A DNA stretch of 64,000 nt from REEP01 sp964517265 (lineage in GTDB: Bacteria > Pseudomonadota > Alphaproteobacteria > Rhodospirillales > Defluviicoccaceae): contig CAZFBS010000012.1 in NCBI GenBank assembly GCA_964517265.1, positions 1 through 64,000 of the forward strand, given 5' to 3'. Numbering within the stretch: position 1 is the first letter of the stretch; the number at the start of each line of letters is the position of its first letter. Below, one piece after another: positions 42,234 to 53,179 of this stretch. Made by a program: the position numbers and the translations under genes. The notes beneath the pieces were generated by a model that ran no database searches, had not been told where the DNA came from, and was given only the letters and a program-made list of their open reading frames with translations.

Positions 42234-43463
42234 TCAGATCACGCCGGCGGCCCGCAGGCGGGCGCGCTCAGGAGCACCCAGACCGAGCACTTCCTCCAGA
42301 ACCGCATCGGTATGCTCGCCGAGCAGGGGCGGCGGGCGGCGATACCGAGCCGGAGTGGTCGACAGGCGCAGCGGGCTGGCAACCATCGGCACCCCGGCGG
42401 CGCCCGCGAGCGGGTGCGGCATTGCCATCCGCATGCCGCGATGGATCACCTGCGGGTCGGCGAAAACCTGATCCAGCGTGTTGACGGGTCCACACGGAAC
42501 ATTATTCTTCTGCAAGGTGGCCAGCCAGACGGCGCCTTCGCGGCGCTCGGTTTGGGCTGCGATCAGCGGGATGAGCCTGTCCCGATTGCGCACCCTCGCG
42601 GCATTGGTGGCAAAATCCGGGTCCTCCGCAAGGGCGTCGAGACCGATCGCCATGCACAGCCCGCGGAATTGCGCATCGTTGCCGACCGCGATCACAAAAT
42701 ACCCGTCGCACGCAGGAAAGACCTGATAAGGCACGATGTTGGGATGGGCGTTGCCCAGGCGCTGCGGCACTTCTCCGGAAATGAGGTAGTTCATCGCCTG
42801 GTTCACCAGCCAGGCGAGCTGGGTATCGAGCAGGCCGATGTCGATGAACTGACCCTCTCCGCTGCACTCTCGATGCCGAAGGGCAGCGAGTATGGCGATC
42901 GCGGCATAGAGGCCGCAAACCACGTCGGTAACGGCAACGCCGACTTTCATCGGCTCCCCTTCCGGTGCGCCGGTGATACTCATCAGCCCGCCCATCGCCT
43001 GGATCAGGAAATCATAGCCGGGCCACTTCGCGTACGGACCGGTCTGTCCATAGGCACTGATGGAGCAGAAGATCAGCCCCGGATGATCGTTCCTGAGGTT
43101 TTCATAAGTGAGCCCGAAGCGGGCCATGGCGCCGACCTTGAAGTTCTCGACCAGCACGTCGCAGTGGCCGGCAAGAGCGCGCACCAGCCGCTGCCCCTCA
43201 GGACTGTCAAGATCAATCGTGATGGAGCGCTTGTTGCGGTTGGTCGCGAGATAATAGGCGCTCTCCGAGGTTTCACCGCCGCCGCCATCCCTCAGAAATG
43301 GCGGCCCCCATGCCCGCGTGTCGTCTCCCGTTCCCGGCCGCTCCACCTTGATCACGTCGGCACCGAGATCGCCGAGAAGTTGGGTTGCTCCCGGGCCGGC
43401 GAGAACGCGCGTGAGATCGAGAATGCGAATGCCGGCGAGGGACTCCTGCTGCGGCTCTGCCAT
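42234..43463 (-). CDS. CaiB/BaiF-type CoA transferase
   Basis: This 409-residue protein has the class III CoA-transferase pattern: GIRILDLTRVLAGPGATQLLGD, ADVIKVERPGTGDDTR, NRNKRSITIDL, DVLVENFKVGAMARFGL, FCSISAYGQTGPY and QFIDIGLLDTQ, the latter carrying the probable catalytic Asp. It moves CoA between carboxylic acids; the substrate cannot be set. It lies divergently from cobD with about 130 bp between. No partner dehydratase or dehydrogenase is adjacent. Confidence 0.92.
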   Translation of the reverse strand: MAEPQQESLAGIRILDLTRVLAGPGATQLLGDLGADVIKVERPGTGDDTRAWGPPFLRDGGGGETSESAYYLATNRNKRSITIDLDSPEGQRLVRALAGHCDVLVENFKVGAMARFGLTYENLRNDHPGLIFCSISAYGQTGPYAKWPGYDFLIQAMGGLMSITGAPEGEPMKVGVAVTDVVCGLYAAIAILAALRHRECSGEGQFIDIGLLDTQLAWLVNQAMNYLISGEVPQRLGNAHPNIVPYQVFPACDGYFVIAVGNDAQFRGLCMAIGLDALAEDPDFATNAARVRNRDRLIPLIAAQTERREGAVWLATLQKNNVPCGPVNTLDQVFADPQVIHRGMRMAMPHPLAGAAGVPMVASPLRLSTTPARYRRPPPLLGEHTDAVLEEVLGLGAPERARLRAAGVI

Positions 43464-43595
43464 CCTGCCACTGTCCTTTTTGCCGCCTCAATACACGCAG
43501 CGTTCCCCATAGCAGTGGAAGGACGCAGGCGGCCAGTCGTTATCGTGTCCATTTCCATTGACGGCGCGATGGCCGCTGCTGACACTCGCGGTGTC

Positions 43596-44609
43596 ATGCT
43601 TCTTTACCCCCTCATCGGCCAGCCGGCACCATATGATCCCCTGCTCCTTCTTCTCGCAGCACTGCTGATTGATGGGATGATCGGCGGCGGGCGTTTTGCA
43701 TTCGGGCTAATCCCGCACCCGGTCGCCATCATCGGTGGCATAGTGGGCTGGCTCGAGCGGAAGCTGAATCGGCCGCAGCGTTCTGAGAGAGACCGCGCCG
43801 CTCGCGGAATGCTGGTGGTTGCCCTTGTGATCGGGAGCTGCGGGACGATCGGCGTCGGCGTTTCCTGGTTGACCCTCCGCTTCCCCTACGGCGCGCTGCT
43901 GGAAGTGTTCTTGGCCACTTCGCTGATCGCTCAGCGCAGCCTGTTCAACCATGTGCGGGCGGTCGGGCGGGCACTGGATACGCAGGGGCTTGAGGCCGGC
44001 CGCGCGGCTGTCGGGCATATCGTCGGCCGCGATGTGCGGCTGTTGGATGAGCACGGCGTTGCCCGGGCGGCGATCGAGTCCTGTGCCGAGAACTACAGCG
44101 ACGGCGTTGTCGCTCCAACGTTCTGGTACGCCGTGTTCGGCTTCCCCGGCCTGCTCGTCTACAAGGCGATCAACACGATGGACAGCATGATCGGTTACCG
44201 CTCGCCCCGCTATCGCGCCTTCGGGATGGGGGCAGCCCGGATCGACGATGCCGCCAATTTTCTGCCGGCGCGGCTGGCCGGCATGTTCCTGTGCACGGCG
44301 GCATTCTTTGTTCCCACCGCATGGCCACTCGCCGGATTTCGGACCATGCTGCGCGACGCCCGCAGGCACCGCTCGCCGAATGCCGGTTGGCCCGAAGGTG
44401 CTGCGGCCGGCGCGCTGGACCTTGCGTTGGCGGGACCACGAAAATACACCGGCAGCGTCGTCGACGATCCGTGGATCGGCAGCGGCCGGGCGCGCGCGAC
44501 GACCAAAGACATCGGCCGAGCCCTCTATCTTTATGTCGTCGCTTGTCTGATCAATGCCTTTGTTGTCGCCGGCCTGTTCGCGCTGCGTGCGACTGTTGCC
44601 GGGCCCTGA
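43596..44609 (+). CDS. cobD: Adenosylcobinamide-phosphate synthase (CobD/CbiB)
   Basis: A 337-residue membrane protein with several helices and the CbiB family segments IPHPVAIIGGIVGWLE, ESCAENYSDGVVAPTFWY, YKAINTMDSMIGYRS, YRAFGMGAARIDDAANFLPAR and RRHRSPNAGWPEGA. It joins aminopropanol phosphate to cobyric acid in the late steps of cobalamin synthesis. The start is uncertain: ATG at 43596 or 43569, neither with a clear ribosome site; the long open frame further upstream is antisense to the CoA transferase. No other cobalamin genes are adjacent. Confidence 0.92.
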   Translation: MLLYPLIGQPAPYDPLLLLLAALLIDGMIGGGRFAFGLIPHPVAIIGGIVGWLERKLNRPQRSERDRAARGMLVVALVIGSCGTIGVGVSWLTLRFPYGALLEVFLATSLIAQRSLFNHVRAVGRALDTQGLEAGRAAVGHIVGRDVRLLDEHGVARAAIESCAENYSDGVVAPTFWYAVFGFPGLLVYKAINTMDSMIGYRSPRYRAFGMGAARIDDAANFLPARLAGMFLCTAAFFVPTAWPLAGFRTMLRDARRHRSPNAGWPEGAAAGALDLALAGPRKYTGSVVDDPWIGSGRARATTKDIGRALYLYVVACLINAFVVAGLFALRATVAGP

Positions 44610-44817
44610 GAATTGCCTATCAGGCCAACGCCGCAGCTGTGAGTGAGCCGAATCTTCCGGTTCCGCATCTTTCTTCTTTTGTCGGAACACCCCCGTCGTG
44701 ATCCACATGCCGCTGATCGGTTCTCGATCTTATGACCGGCAGCGGTGAACGAGTTGCGGCGCGAGTGGAATTCAAGCACAAGAATTGAAACGCGATCGAA
44801 CAAGGTGGAGCATCTGG

Positions 44818-45486
44818 ATGACCGACTTCACGCTCGTCCTCGGCAACAAGAACTATTCCTCCTGGTCGGTACGCGCCTGGCTCGCCGCCAAGCAGACCGG
44901 CGCTCTGTTCGAGGAGATCATCATTCCGCTGGACCAGATCGAGACCGCAACGGCGATCGCCGCCCACTCGCCGTCCGGCAAGGTGCCGGTCCTGAAGACG
45001 AACGACCTCGTGATTTGGGATTCCCTGGCCATCGTTGAATACCTCGCGGAACGATATCCTTCCGCCCACTTATGGCCCGTCGCCGCCGATGCCCGCGCCA
45101 CGGCCCGAGCCGTCAGCGCGGAGATGCACGCCGGATTCCAAGCGCTGCGTAGCCAGCATGCGATGAACGTCCGCGCGGCCAAGCCCACTCGCACCCGGAG
45201 CGCGGAACTGGAAGCCGAGATCCGCCGGACCACAATCTTGTGGAGCGAGTGCCGCCGGCGCTTCGGCACCAACGCCATCCCGCAAGGACCGTTCCTGTTC
45301 GGGGCTTGGTCCGCGGCGGATGCCTTCTACGCCCCGGTCGTCTCGCGCTTCGTGACCTACGGTGTCGCGGTAGAGGGCCTCTGCCGCGACTATATGGACG
45401 CGGTACTGGAAACACCCTTTGTCCGGGAATGGTTTGCCGCCGCCAAGGCTGAGCCCTGGACAATGCCCAAGTTCGACTCTCTATAG
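44818..45486 (+). CDS. Glutathione S-transferase
   Basis: A 222-residue protein with an N-terminal thioredoxin-like domain (FTLVLGNKNYSSWSVRAWLA, SGKVPVLKTNDLVIWDSLAI) and a helical C-terminal domain (GPFLFGAWSAADAFYAPVV). The NYSSWS segment places the active-site Ser pair as in the YfcF/YfcG-like and zeta-type groups, and IWDSLAI holds the conserved glutathione-binding Asp-Ser. The ATG at 44818 has GGTGGAG upstream. The substrate is unknown. Confidence 0.9.
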   Translation: MTDFTLVLGNKNYSSWSVRAWLAAKQTGALFEEIIIPLDQIETATAIAAHSPSGKVPVLKTNDLVIWDSLAIVEYLAERYPSAHLWPVAADARATARAVSAEMHAGFQALRSQHAMNVRAAKPTRTRSAELEAEIRRTTILWSECRRRFGTNAIPQGPFLFGAWSAADAFYAPVVSRFVTYGVAVEGLCRDYMDAVLETPFVREWFAAAKAEPWTMPKFDSL

Positions 45487-45514
45487 CGCGATAGCGGGCG
45501 TCTCCAGCGCTTGG

Positions 45515-46081
45515 TCAGCTGACCGCGTCCTTTGCCGGTGCCGCCTCCGCCAATGCCTCGATCAGCGCGGCATTGAAGGCCGGAAGATCTGCCGGTGTGC
45601 GGCTGGTGATCAGATGCCCGTCCACCACCACCTCCTCGTCGACCCATTCGGCGCCGGCATTGCGCAGATCGGTTTTCAGGGAACGGTACGACGTCATCCG
45701 CTTGCCGCGTACAGCGTCGGCATCAGCGAGAATCCATGCGCCATGGCAGATCGCCGCGATCAGCTTGCCCGTTTTTTGGAACTCACGGACGAGAGCGACG
45801 GTATCCGGGTCCATGCGGATCTGATCGGCATTGATGACACCCCCAGGAAGAACCAACGCCCAGTAATCAGAGGGCTTGGCTGTCGCAACTTGCACATCGA
45901 CGGGGAAGGCATCGCCTTTTTCCAGGTGCTTCCAGCCCTGAACCTGGCCCGCCTTGGGTGCGACGATATGAACAGTGGCACCCTTCTCTTCCAAAGCCGC
46001 CTTCGGGCCGGTCAACTCGCTTTGCTCGAAACCATCCGTCACCAGCAATGCCACCGACTTGCCTTGCAATCGTGTTCTCAT
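45515..46081 (-). CDS. DJ-1/PfpI family protein
   Basis: The 188-residue protein begins VALLVTDGFEQSELTGPKAAL and carries the nucleophile elbow LIAAICHGAW with Cys112 and adjacent His, as in PfpI/YhbO proteins; LVLPGGVINADQIR precedes it. Members act as glyoxalase III-type, deglycase or chaperone enzymes against carbonyl stress. The ATG at 46081 has GAGAGG upstream. It is convergent with the GST gene, itself a detoxification enzyme. Confidence 0.91.
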   Translation of the reverse strand: MRTRLQGKSVALLVTDGFEQSELTGPKAALEEKGATVHIVAPKAGQVQGWKHLEKGDAFPVDVQVATAKPSDYWALVLPGGVINADQIRMDPDTVALVREFQKTGKLIAAICHGAWILADADAVRGKRMTSYRSLKTDLRNAGAEWVDEEVVVDGHLITSRTPADLPAFNAALIEALAEAAPAKDAVS

Positions 46082-46234
46082 CTTTGCAACCTCTCGACCT
46101 CGTGATCGCCACGTCGTCGCCGCCAATGCTATGTCCGCTGCGCGCCGCGTTCATTGACCTGCGTTAACGGGCTGGCGGCAAAGAGTGCTAAAGGACCGGC
46201 GGCGCTTATTGTCTATCGGAGGAAGCAGGGATCG

Positions 46235-48670
46235 ATGTTCGGGCAGGCGAACTTGAGGGACTTCGGATTCTATCAAAAGATCGAGGAGGTGACGCCGACC
46301 AAGCGTGGAGTCGCTCTTTCTCTCGGCACCGAGCGGCTGCAAATCGACGCCATCCGTCCGGACATCGTGTGCCTCGCGATCTCGCGCCAGGGTCAACTGG
46401 CCGAGCGCCCGACCCCCGCCGTCACCGTACCGTGGCCGGCGCCGCCGCCTTTTGACGTAGCGGTGACGGACGAGACGGTGACCTTCACGACTGCACAGAT
46501 CATGGTGGAGATCGAGCGGCGCGGCTGTCGTATCACCGCGACGCGATCGGCCGGCGGCCGCCTGTTCCGCACCGCCTGCGATCGCGACGGCGCTTCGCTT
46601 GGCTACGGCACGATCAACGACGAGTTCATCGTGGTGCGTGAAAGGCGGCGTGAAGACCTGATCCTGGGGCTCGGCGAGAAAAGCGGAGACTTCAATCGGA
46701 ACGGCCGAAACTTTCTTTTGTGGAATACCGATGTTCTCGCCATGGACAATCCCAAGGTCCAGCAACACTGGCCGTTCCCTCGCGAGCGGTTGAAACCCCC
46801 CACGGATGTCACGTTCGATCCCTACTATATGTCGATTCCGTTCTTCTCCTCTCTGGATGCCGAGACCGGCGCGGCATCCGGCCACTTTATCGACAACAGC
46901 TACCCGGCCTATTTCGACTTCTCCGCCGAGGGGCGCGCTCACATCCACTTCGCGGGCGGTGCGTACGTCGAGTACCTGTTCGCCGGCCCTAAGCTGAAGG
47001 ACATCCTGGAAGGCTTCAGCTGGCTCACCGGCCGGATCGCGCCGCCGCCGCTATGGGCGCTCGGCCATCACCAGTGCCGCTGGCATCATTACGACGAAGC
47101 GCGGCTGCGCGCGATTGCCCGCACCTATCGCACCAAGAACATTCCGTGCGACACGCTGTGGCTCGACATTGACTATATGGACGGCTTTCGTGTGTTCACC
47201 TGGGAACATCAGCGGTTTCCGCAGCCCAAGGCCATGATCGCCAGCCTGCAGGACAGCGGCTTTCGCATCGTCACGATCATCGACCCCGGCATCAAGATCG
47301 AGCCGGGGTATCCTGTCTACGATGAAGGTGCGGAGCGCGCACTATTCTGCCTGACCGAAGGGGGCGCCATCTACACGGGTCAGGTGTGGCCGGGCCGCAC
47401 CGCCTTCCCCGACTTCGCCAAGGCAGACACGCGCGCTTGGTGGGCCTCCCACATCGCGGCAATGGCCGAGACGGGGGTTGCCGGCATCTGGATCGACATG
47501 AACGAGCCGAGCACGGGCGAGATCGATCCACTTCCGATGCGCTTTGAAGATGCGCGTGAGCCTCATCAACGCTACCACAACCTTTATGCCCTGTTGATGG
47601 CCGAGGCCACCGTGGCCGGGTTGCGCACCGCCCGGCCCGACGAACGCCCGTTCGTGCTGAGCCGGGCCGGCTCTGCCGGCATCCAGCGCCTTGCCGCCAA
47701 TTGGCTGGGGGACAATTGTGCGCGCTGGGATCATCTCTGGCTGAGCATGCCGATGACGATGGGCCTCGGCCTCTCCGGTCAGCCTTTCATCGGTGCCGAT
47801 GTCGGCGGCTTCGCCGAGCCGGCCTCCGGGGAGTTGCTCAGCCGCTGGTATCAGATGGGCGCGCTCAGCCCCTTTCTGCGCAATCACAACTGCGACAAAA
47901 CAGACCAGTACCCATGGTCGTTCGGCAGGATCTGGGAGGATATCATCCGGCAGGCGATCGGCCTGCGTTATCGGTTGATGCCCTACCTCTACGCCGCCTT
48001 TCTTGAGGCCGCCGAGACCGGCGCGCCGGTGCAGCGGCCGCTGGTTTTCGAGTTCCAATCGGACCGCACCGCGTGGGCGGTCAGCGATCAGTATCTTCTC
48101 GGCCAGCATCTGCTGGTCGCTCCGGTGATCGAAGCCATGGCCCGAAAGCGCCGGGTGTATCTTCCCGCGGGGACATGGCACGACTGGCAGACCGGTCTTG
48201 CCGTCCGCGGCCCGCGGACGCTGACGGCGGAGGCTCCGCCGGAGCGGATACCGCTGTACGTGCGCGGCGGCGCGGTCATTCCCCAGTGGCCCGAGGCGCC
48301 GCTGACGACGATGGACTATCATCCGGAGGCGATAAATCTTGCCGTTTTCGTCCCCGAGGAGGATGGCGAGACGGTTTCCCTGCTGGACGAGGATGACGGC
48401 CTTACCACGGCCCGCGCGAATGGCGCGTTCTACCGCACCCGCTTCACCCTTGAACGTGCCGGCAATCGGCTGACGTTGATCGGCGAGGTCAACGGCAACG
48501 GCTATCCGCAGTTCCGCCGCAAACAGTTCCGGCTGGTCTTCCAGGGGACGGCGGTAGATGACGTACGATGCGGCACGCGAAGCGTCCCTGCGCAAGGCGG
48601 AACTTACCTTCTGGAGAATCGCGGCGAGCCGTTCACCCTGACCTGCACCTTAAGGGCAAACCACGGTTAG
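46235..48670 (+). CDS. Alpha-glucosidase, glycoside hydrolase family 31
   Basis: An 811-residue protein with GH31 signatures: PPLWALGHHQCRWHHYDE, PCDTLWLDIDYMDGFRVFTW, the nucleophile region GIWIDMNEPS (Asp421), FVLSRAGSAGIQRLAANWLGDN, and SMPMTMGLGLSGQPFIGADVGGF. It releases glucose from alpha-glucosides. There is no signal peptide, so it is probably cytosolic. The ATG at 46235 has GGAGGAAGCAGGG upstream; an in-frame start 27 codons earlier has no ribosome site. No sugar transporter is adjacent. Confidence 0.94.
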   Translation: MFGQANLRDFGFYQKIEEVTPTKRGVALSLGTERLQIDAIRPDIVCLAISRQGQLAERPTPAVTVPWPAPPPFDVAVTDETVTFTTAQIMVEIERRGCRITATRSAGGRLFRTACDRDGASLGYGTINDEFIVVRERRREDLILGLGEKSGDFNRNGRNFLLWNTDVLAMDNPKVQQHWPFPRERLKPPTDVTFDPYYMSIPFFSSLDAETGAASGHFIDNSYPAYFDFSAEGRAHIHFAGGAYVEYLFAGPKLKDILEGFSWLTGRIAPPPLWALGHHQCRWHHYDEARLRAIARTYRTKNIPCDTLWLDIDYMDGFRVFTWEHQRFPQPKAMIASLQDSGFRIVTIIDPGIKIEPGYPVYDEGAERALFCLTEGGAIYTGQVWPGRTAFPDFAKADTRAWWASHIAAMAETGVAGIWIDMNEPSTGEIDPLPMRFEDAREPHQRYHNLYALLMAEATVAGLRTARPDERPFVLSRAGSAGIQRLAANWLGDNCARWDHLWLSMPMTMGLGLSGQPFIGADVGGFAEPASGELLSRWYQMGALSPFLRNHNCDKTDQYPWSFGRIWEDIIRQAIGLRYRLMPYLYAAFLEAAETGAPVQRPLVFEFQSDRTAWAVSDQYLLGQHLLVAPVIEAMARKRRVYLPAGTWHDWQTGLAVRGPRTLTAEAPPERIPLYVRGGAVIPQWPEAPLTTMDYHPEAINLAVFVPEEDGETVSLLDEDDGLTTARANGAFYRTRFTLERAGNRLTLIGEVNGNGYPQFRRKQFRLVFQGTAVDDVRCGTRSVPAQGGTYLLENRGEPFTLTCTLRANHG

Positions 48671-48715
48671 GCCGTCTCGTGGGTCCGCGAGCCCTCACTG
48701 CGTTGGCCAAATTTT

Positions 48716-48732
48716 ATTGTGCACTGCACAAT
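48716..48732. promoter_or_regulatory. Palindromic operator-like site before the Met-rich gene
   Basis: ATTGTGCA, C, TGCACAAT: perfect eight-base arms. It contains the TGC-spacer-GCA pattern reported for PhaR sites upstream of phasin genes in alphaproteobacteria. A related TTGCACGGCAGCAGC lies 20 bp on. The regulator is not in the window. Confidence 0.45.
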
Positions 48733-48792
48733 CAGGGTCTACTGTCAATGTTGCACGGCAGCAGCCGTGGTGAAAAAGGAAGGTGGAGTCCG

Positions 48793-48972
48793 ATGTTTCC
48801 GTTGATGGCGATGACAGAGCTTCAAGATACGATGATGAAGCAGATGACGATGGCGACGACGCACGCCTTCTTCATCTCCATGATTCCTCTGCAGATCATG
48901 CGCCAGATGATGCCGCTTCCGCTCGCCGCGCCACTTCCGAAAGGCAAAGCGTGTATACCGTTCCGCTTCTGA
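48793..48972 (+). CDS. Methionine-rich small protein (59 aa)
   Basis: AAGGAAGGTGGAG precedes the ATG at 48793. The 59-residue product holds 11 Met, in an amphipathic first half (MFPLMAMTELQDTMMKQMTM) and a hydrophobic centre (HAFFISMIPLQIMRQMMPLP), then a short Pro/Lys tail. A phasin-like or membrane-surface protein would fit the amphipathic nature and the palindrome upstream. Metal binding by Met is another option. I recognise no family; coding status rests on the ribosome site and composition. Confidence 0.6.
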   Translation: MFPLMAMTELQDTMMKQMTMATTHAFFISMIPLQIMRQMMPLPLAAPLPKGKACIPFRF

Positions 48973-49031
48973 TCGGCAGAGAACACCGGCAGCGGCGTCT
49001 TCCGAAAGCAGCTATCCCTTGTGTATAGAAA

Positions 49032-49056
49032 AGGGCCGCGGCAGAACCGCGGCCCT
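49032..49056 (-). terminator. Terminator of groESL
   Basis: Perfect ten-base stem AGGGCCGCGG / CCGCGGCCCT with a five-base loop; on the minus strand it is followed by TTTTCT. Confidence 0.8.
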
Positions 49057-49088
49057 CGGCGTTTTGATTAGAAAAGCGGAGAGAGGGA

Positions 49089-50747
<1,659 letters not shown>

Positions 50748-50828
50748 CAGTTTTTCCCCGAGTCCAAAATTTGGAGTCTCTCTTTCGTATCGATTCTCAT
50801 CACGTTTCGTCTGCGGTCAGACAAGCGC

Positions 50829-51119
50829 TCAGTTCTGGATGATTCCGAGAACGTCGGACTCCTTCATGATCAGAAGCTCTTCGCCTTCAATCTTGACCTC
50901 GGTGCCCGACCATTTGCCGAACAGGACCCGATCGCCGGCTTTCACATCGAGCGGGGCGATTTCGCCATCCTCCTTGCGGGCACCAGGACCGACCGCAACG
51001 ATTTCGCCCTCCATGGGCTTCTCCTTGGCGGTATCAGGAATGATGATCCCGCCAGAGGTTTTCTCTTCCTGCTCGATCCGCTTCACCAGCACGCGATCGT
51101 GCAGTGGTCTGAACTTCAT
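50829..51119 (-). CDS. groES: Co-chaperonin GroES
   Basis: A 96-residue protein starting MKFRPLHDRVLVKRIEQEEK, with the mobile-loop segment TSGGIIIPDTAKEKPMEGE and KAGDRVLFGKWSGTEVKIEGEE. It caps the GroEL ring. The ATG at 51119 follows GGAGGAGAAC; an ATG four codons earlier lacks a ribosome site. The CIRCE element 50 bp upstream predicts heat-shock control through HrcA. Confidence 0.98.
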   Translation of the reverse strand: MKFRPLHDRVLVKRIEQEEKTSGGIIIPDTAKEKPMEGEIVAVGPGARKEDGEIAPLDVKAGDRVLFGKWSGTEVKIEGEELLIMKESDVLGIIQN

Positions 51120-51167
51120 GTTCTCCTCCATTATATCAGCATCAAAATCGGATCAGCCCAGGTCCTG

Positions 51168-51194
51168 CTAGCAGTCCCCCGGGATGAGTGCCAA
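51168..51194. promoter_or_regulatory. CIRCE element (HrcA operator) of groESL
   Basis: CTAGCAGTC (51168-51176), nine bases, GAGTGCCAA (51186-51194). This matches 15 of 18 positions of the CIRCE consensus TTAGCACTC / GAGTGCTAA with the exact nine-base spacer, upstream of groES. Confidence 0.85.
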
Positions 51195-51322
51195 CGAGTT
51201 AAGCGAGCGTGGGGATTCTGTCAAGGGCGTCAGCATCGGCAGCAGCAGGGAATCGCGGTCGATCTGATTGTTTCGCCATTTATTTCGCCATGACCGATCA
51301 ACGGCAGCTGGGCCGCCAGGAC

Positions 51323-52099
51323 CTAACGGTGCCGATGCGGGGGTGCGGGTGCAGGGGTGCCCGATCGGCAGACGTCCGCCGAGGCTGCGGCAGTCTCGTC
51401 GCCGTCCTCATCCATGGCATCATCGAGCACCCGGCCGCGACGATAGCGCCTGTAAAGGTAGATCCCGAGAGCCGACGAGGCCACCAACAGAACCACCGCC
51501 AAGGTGAGGCGGACCACCGGGTCGAGATGAACGCCGCTGCCGGCAAGCGCAAATGCCGCGTTCTGCGGAATGTAGCCGATCGCCGAGCCGACGAAGAAGG
51601 GTAGTGCCCGAACGCTGGTGACGCCGGCGATCAGCGTGGTCAGAAGATTGTTTCCGACCGGCATGGCTCGAACCACCAGCGCCATCAGCAGGGGGCTGTC
51701 GCTGAGAAAGAGATCCACCCGCTGGATCCGTTCGGGATAGCGATTGACGACCAAATCGCGCCCCAACAGCCGCGCATAGGCAAACGCCGCCATGCATCCG
51801 CCCACCGTCGCCGCCACCGCCAGAGCGGTTCCCCATGTTGCGCCAAACGCATATCCGCCCAGGAAGGCGACCACCTGCCGCGGAAATCCGACTGCGGTGA
51901 CAAGAGCGCCGACGGCCACAAACAGGAGTTCCCCATCAACCCCACGGCCGCGTACTTGATCGTCGATCCAGGATTCGTTCAGCATGCTCTCGATTCCGCT
52001 TGCGCGGACGAACAAGCCGATGATGACGAGGGAGGCAATCAGGATAATTCCGCGCAATATGACGCGTGGGTTGACCACGCGCGAAAAACGGCGCGCCAC
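51323..52099 (-). CDS. TVP38/TMEM64 (DedA-like) membrane protein
   Basis: The 258-residue protein has about six hydrophobic helices. The SNARE-associated/DedA-like core is FVAVGALVTAVGFPRQVVAFLGGYAFG and LLMALVVRAMPVGNNLLTTLIAGVT, with the conserved Pro/Gly/Arg positions of the VTT domain, then YIPQNAAFALAGSG. The C-terminal tail is acidic then Pro/His-rich. Members act in lipid scrambling or envelope homeostasis. The start is GTG at 52099, immediately after the stop of the upstream glycosyltransferase gene, so they form one operon. Confidence 0.87.
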   Translation of the reverse strand: MARRFSRVVNPRVILRGIILIASLVIIGLFVRASGIESMLNESWIDDQVRGRGVDGELLFVAVGALVTAVGFPRQVVAFLGGYAFGATWGTALAVAATVGGCMAAFAYARLLGRDLVVNRYPERIQRVDLFLSDSPLLMALVVRAMPVGNNLLTTLIAGVTSVRALPFFVGSAIGYIPQNAAFALAGSGVHLDPVVRLTLAVVLLVASSALGIYLYRRYRRGRVLDDAMDEDGDETAAASADVCRSGTPAPAPPHRHR

Positions 52100-52915
52100 C
52101 TAACGATCCAGGTTGATGGCCGTCAGCCGCGCCCGCCGCTGCAACCACATTACGCCGGCCAGATCGACAAGACCGACCCACAACCGATCAAGCGTTCCGT
52201 ACTTGGACCGCCCGCGTTGACGGGGTCGGTGATGAACCGGCACCGAAATGACCCGCCCGCCCTGGCGCACCATCAACGCCGGCAGGAACCGGTGCATGTG
52301 ATCGAAGCGGGGCATGTCAAGAAAAGCTTCGCGCATGAACACCTTTAACCCACAACCGGTGTCTGCGGTTCCATCCCTCAGCAATCGGCTGCGCACGCCA
52401 TTGGCAATACGCGAGGAGATCCGCTTGAGCCAGCTGTCACGCCGCTGTGCCCGCAGCCCCGTCACCAGCACACGAGCGGGATCGGCCTCACGACGAAAGA
52501 CGTCCAGCAGCTTTGGAATATCAGCCGGGTCATTCTGTCCGTCACCGTCGAGAGTAACGATGATCGAACCCTGCGCCGCCTTGACCCCGCTCGCGATCGC
52601 CGCACTCTGGCCTGCCCGGCACTCGTGTCGCAAATAACGCAGTTGTCGCATCTGCTCCGCGGCTTCGTGCAACTGGGCCGCGGTGGCATCGGTGCTGCCA
52701 TCGTCAACGAAGACAATTTCGTAAGATCCTTGCGATTCCATTCCCGCAACGATCTCATCGATCAGAGGCGCGATATTCTCCGCCTCGTTGAACACCGGAA
52801 CAACCACGCTGACGCGCGGGACGGAGCTGCCGGCGATACCGTCGGTATCTGCCCAAGCCGCCGGCTGGAGTTCAGGGCGGGGGTCTGTCGCTGCCATCGA
52901 ACTCTCAATCCACAT
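52100..52915 (-). CDS. Glycosyltransferase family 2 (dolichyl-phosphate mannosyltransferase-like)
   Basis: A 271-residue GT-A enzyme: SVVVPVFNEAENIAPLIDEI, EIVFVDDGSTDATAAQL, GSIIVTLDGDGQNDPADIP with the catalytic metal Asp residues, and TADTGCGLKVFMREAF. The C-terminal RGRSKYGTLDRLWVGLVDL segment is typical of polyprenol-phosphate sugar transferases. There are no strong membrane helices. It probably transfers a sugar to a lipid carrier. Start ATG at 52915 or the Met six codons on. The TVP38-like gene follows directly. Confidence 0.9.
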   Translation of the reverse strand: MWIESSMAATDPRPELQPAAWADTDGIAGSSVPRVSVVVPVFNEAENIAPLIDEIVAGMESQGSYEIVFVDDGSTDATAAQLHEAAEQMRQLRYLRHECRAGQSAAIASGVKAAQGSIIVTLDGDGQNDPADIPKLLDVFRREADPARVLVTGLRAQRRDSWLKRISSRIANGVRSRLLRDGTADTGCGLKVFMREAFLDMPRFDHMHRFLPALMVRQGGRVISVPVHHRPRQRGRSKYGTLDRLWVGLVDLAGVMWLQRRARLTAINLDR

Positions 52916-53179
52916 GCGGCAAGAAAGTCCGACTCCTTAGAGCCGATGGCGCCACGGCGATCTTCATTCCGCTTCTTAATGCTCGGGGCGCGGCAGGAAA
53001 AGCCTTTATCGGCGCCTGTGTCATGACATGGGTCCTGGCATTCCGGTACATGTGACTTTTGGTCGGAGCCTTCCCGCCCGACTTTCCTTCAAGCCGTTGT
53101 TCTGCAGGCTGGGAACATCCCGTAACCGCGCTCTATAGTCGAAGTTCCGGATATGCCAACCCCTGGCGGAGCAACCCGT

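Larger units (their letters stand above)
48671..49088. other. Intergenic region with palindrome, small gene and groEL terminator
   Basis: It contains a 17-bp palindrome (48716-48732), a 59-codon Met-rich gene (48793-48972) and the groEL terminator (49032-49056). Nothing else is seen. Confidence 0.6.

Noticed and set aside
42312..43568. Long plus-strand open frame running into cobD (765 codons in total)
   Set aside because: The 5' part is antisense to the CaiB-type CoA transferase and has no family features; it is a high-GC shadow joined to the real cobD frame.
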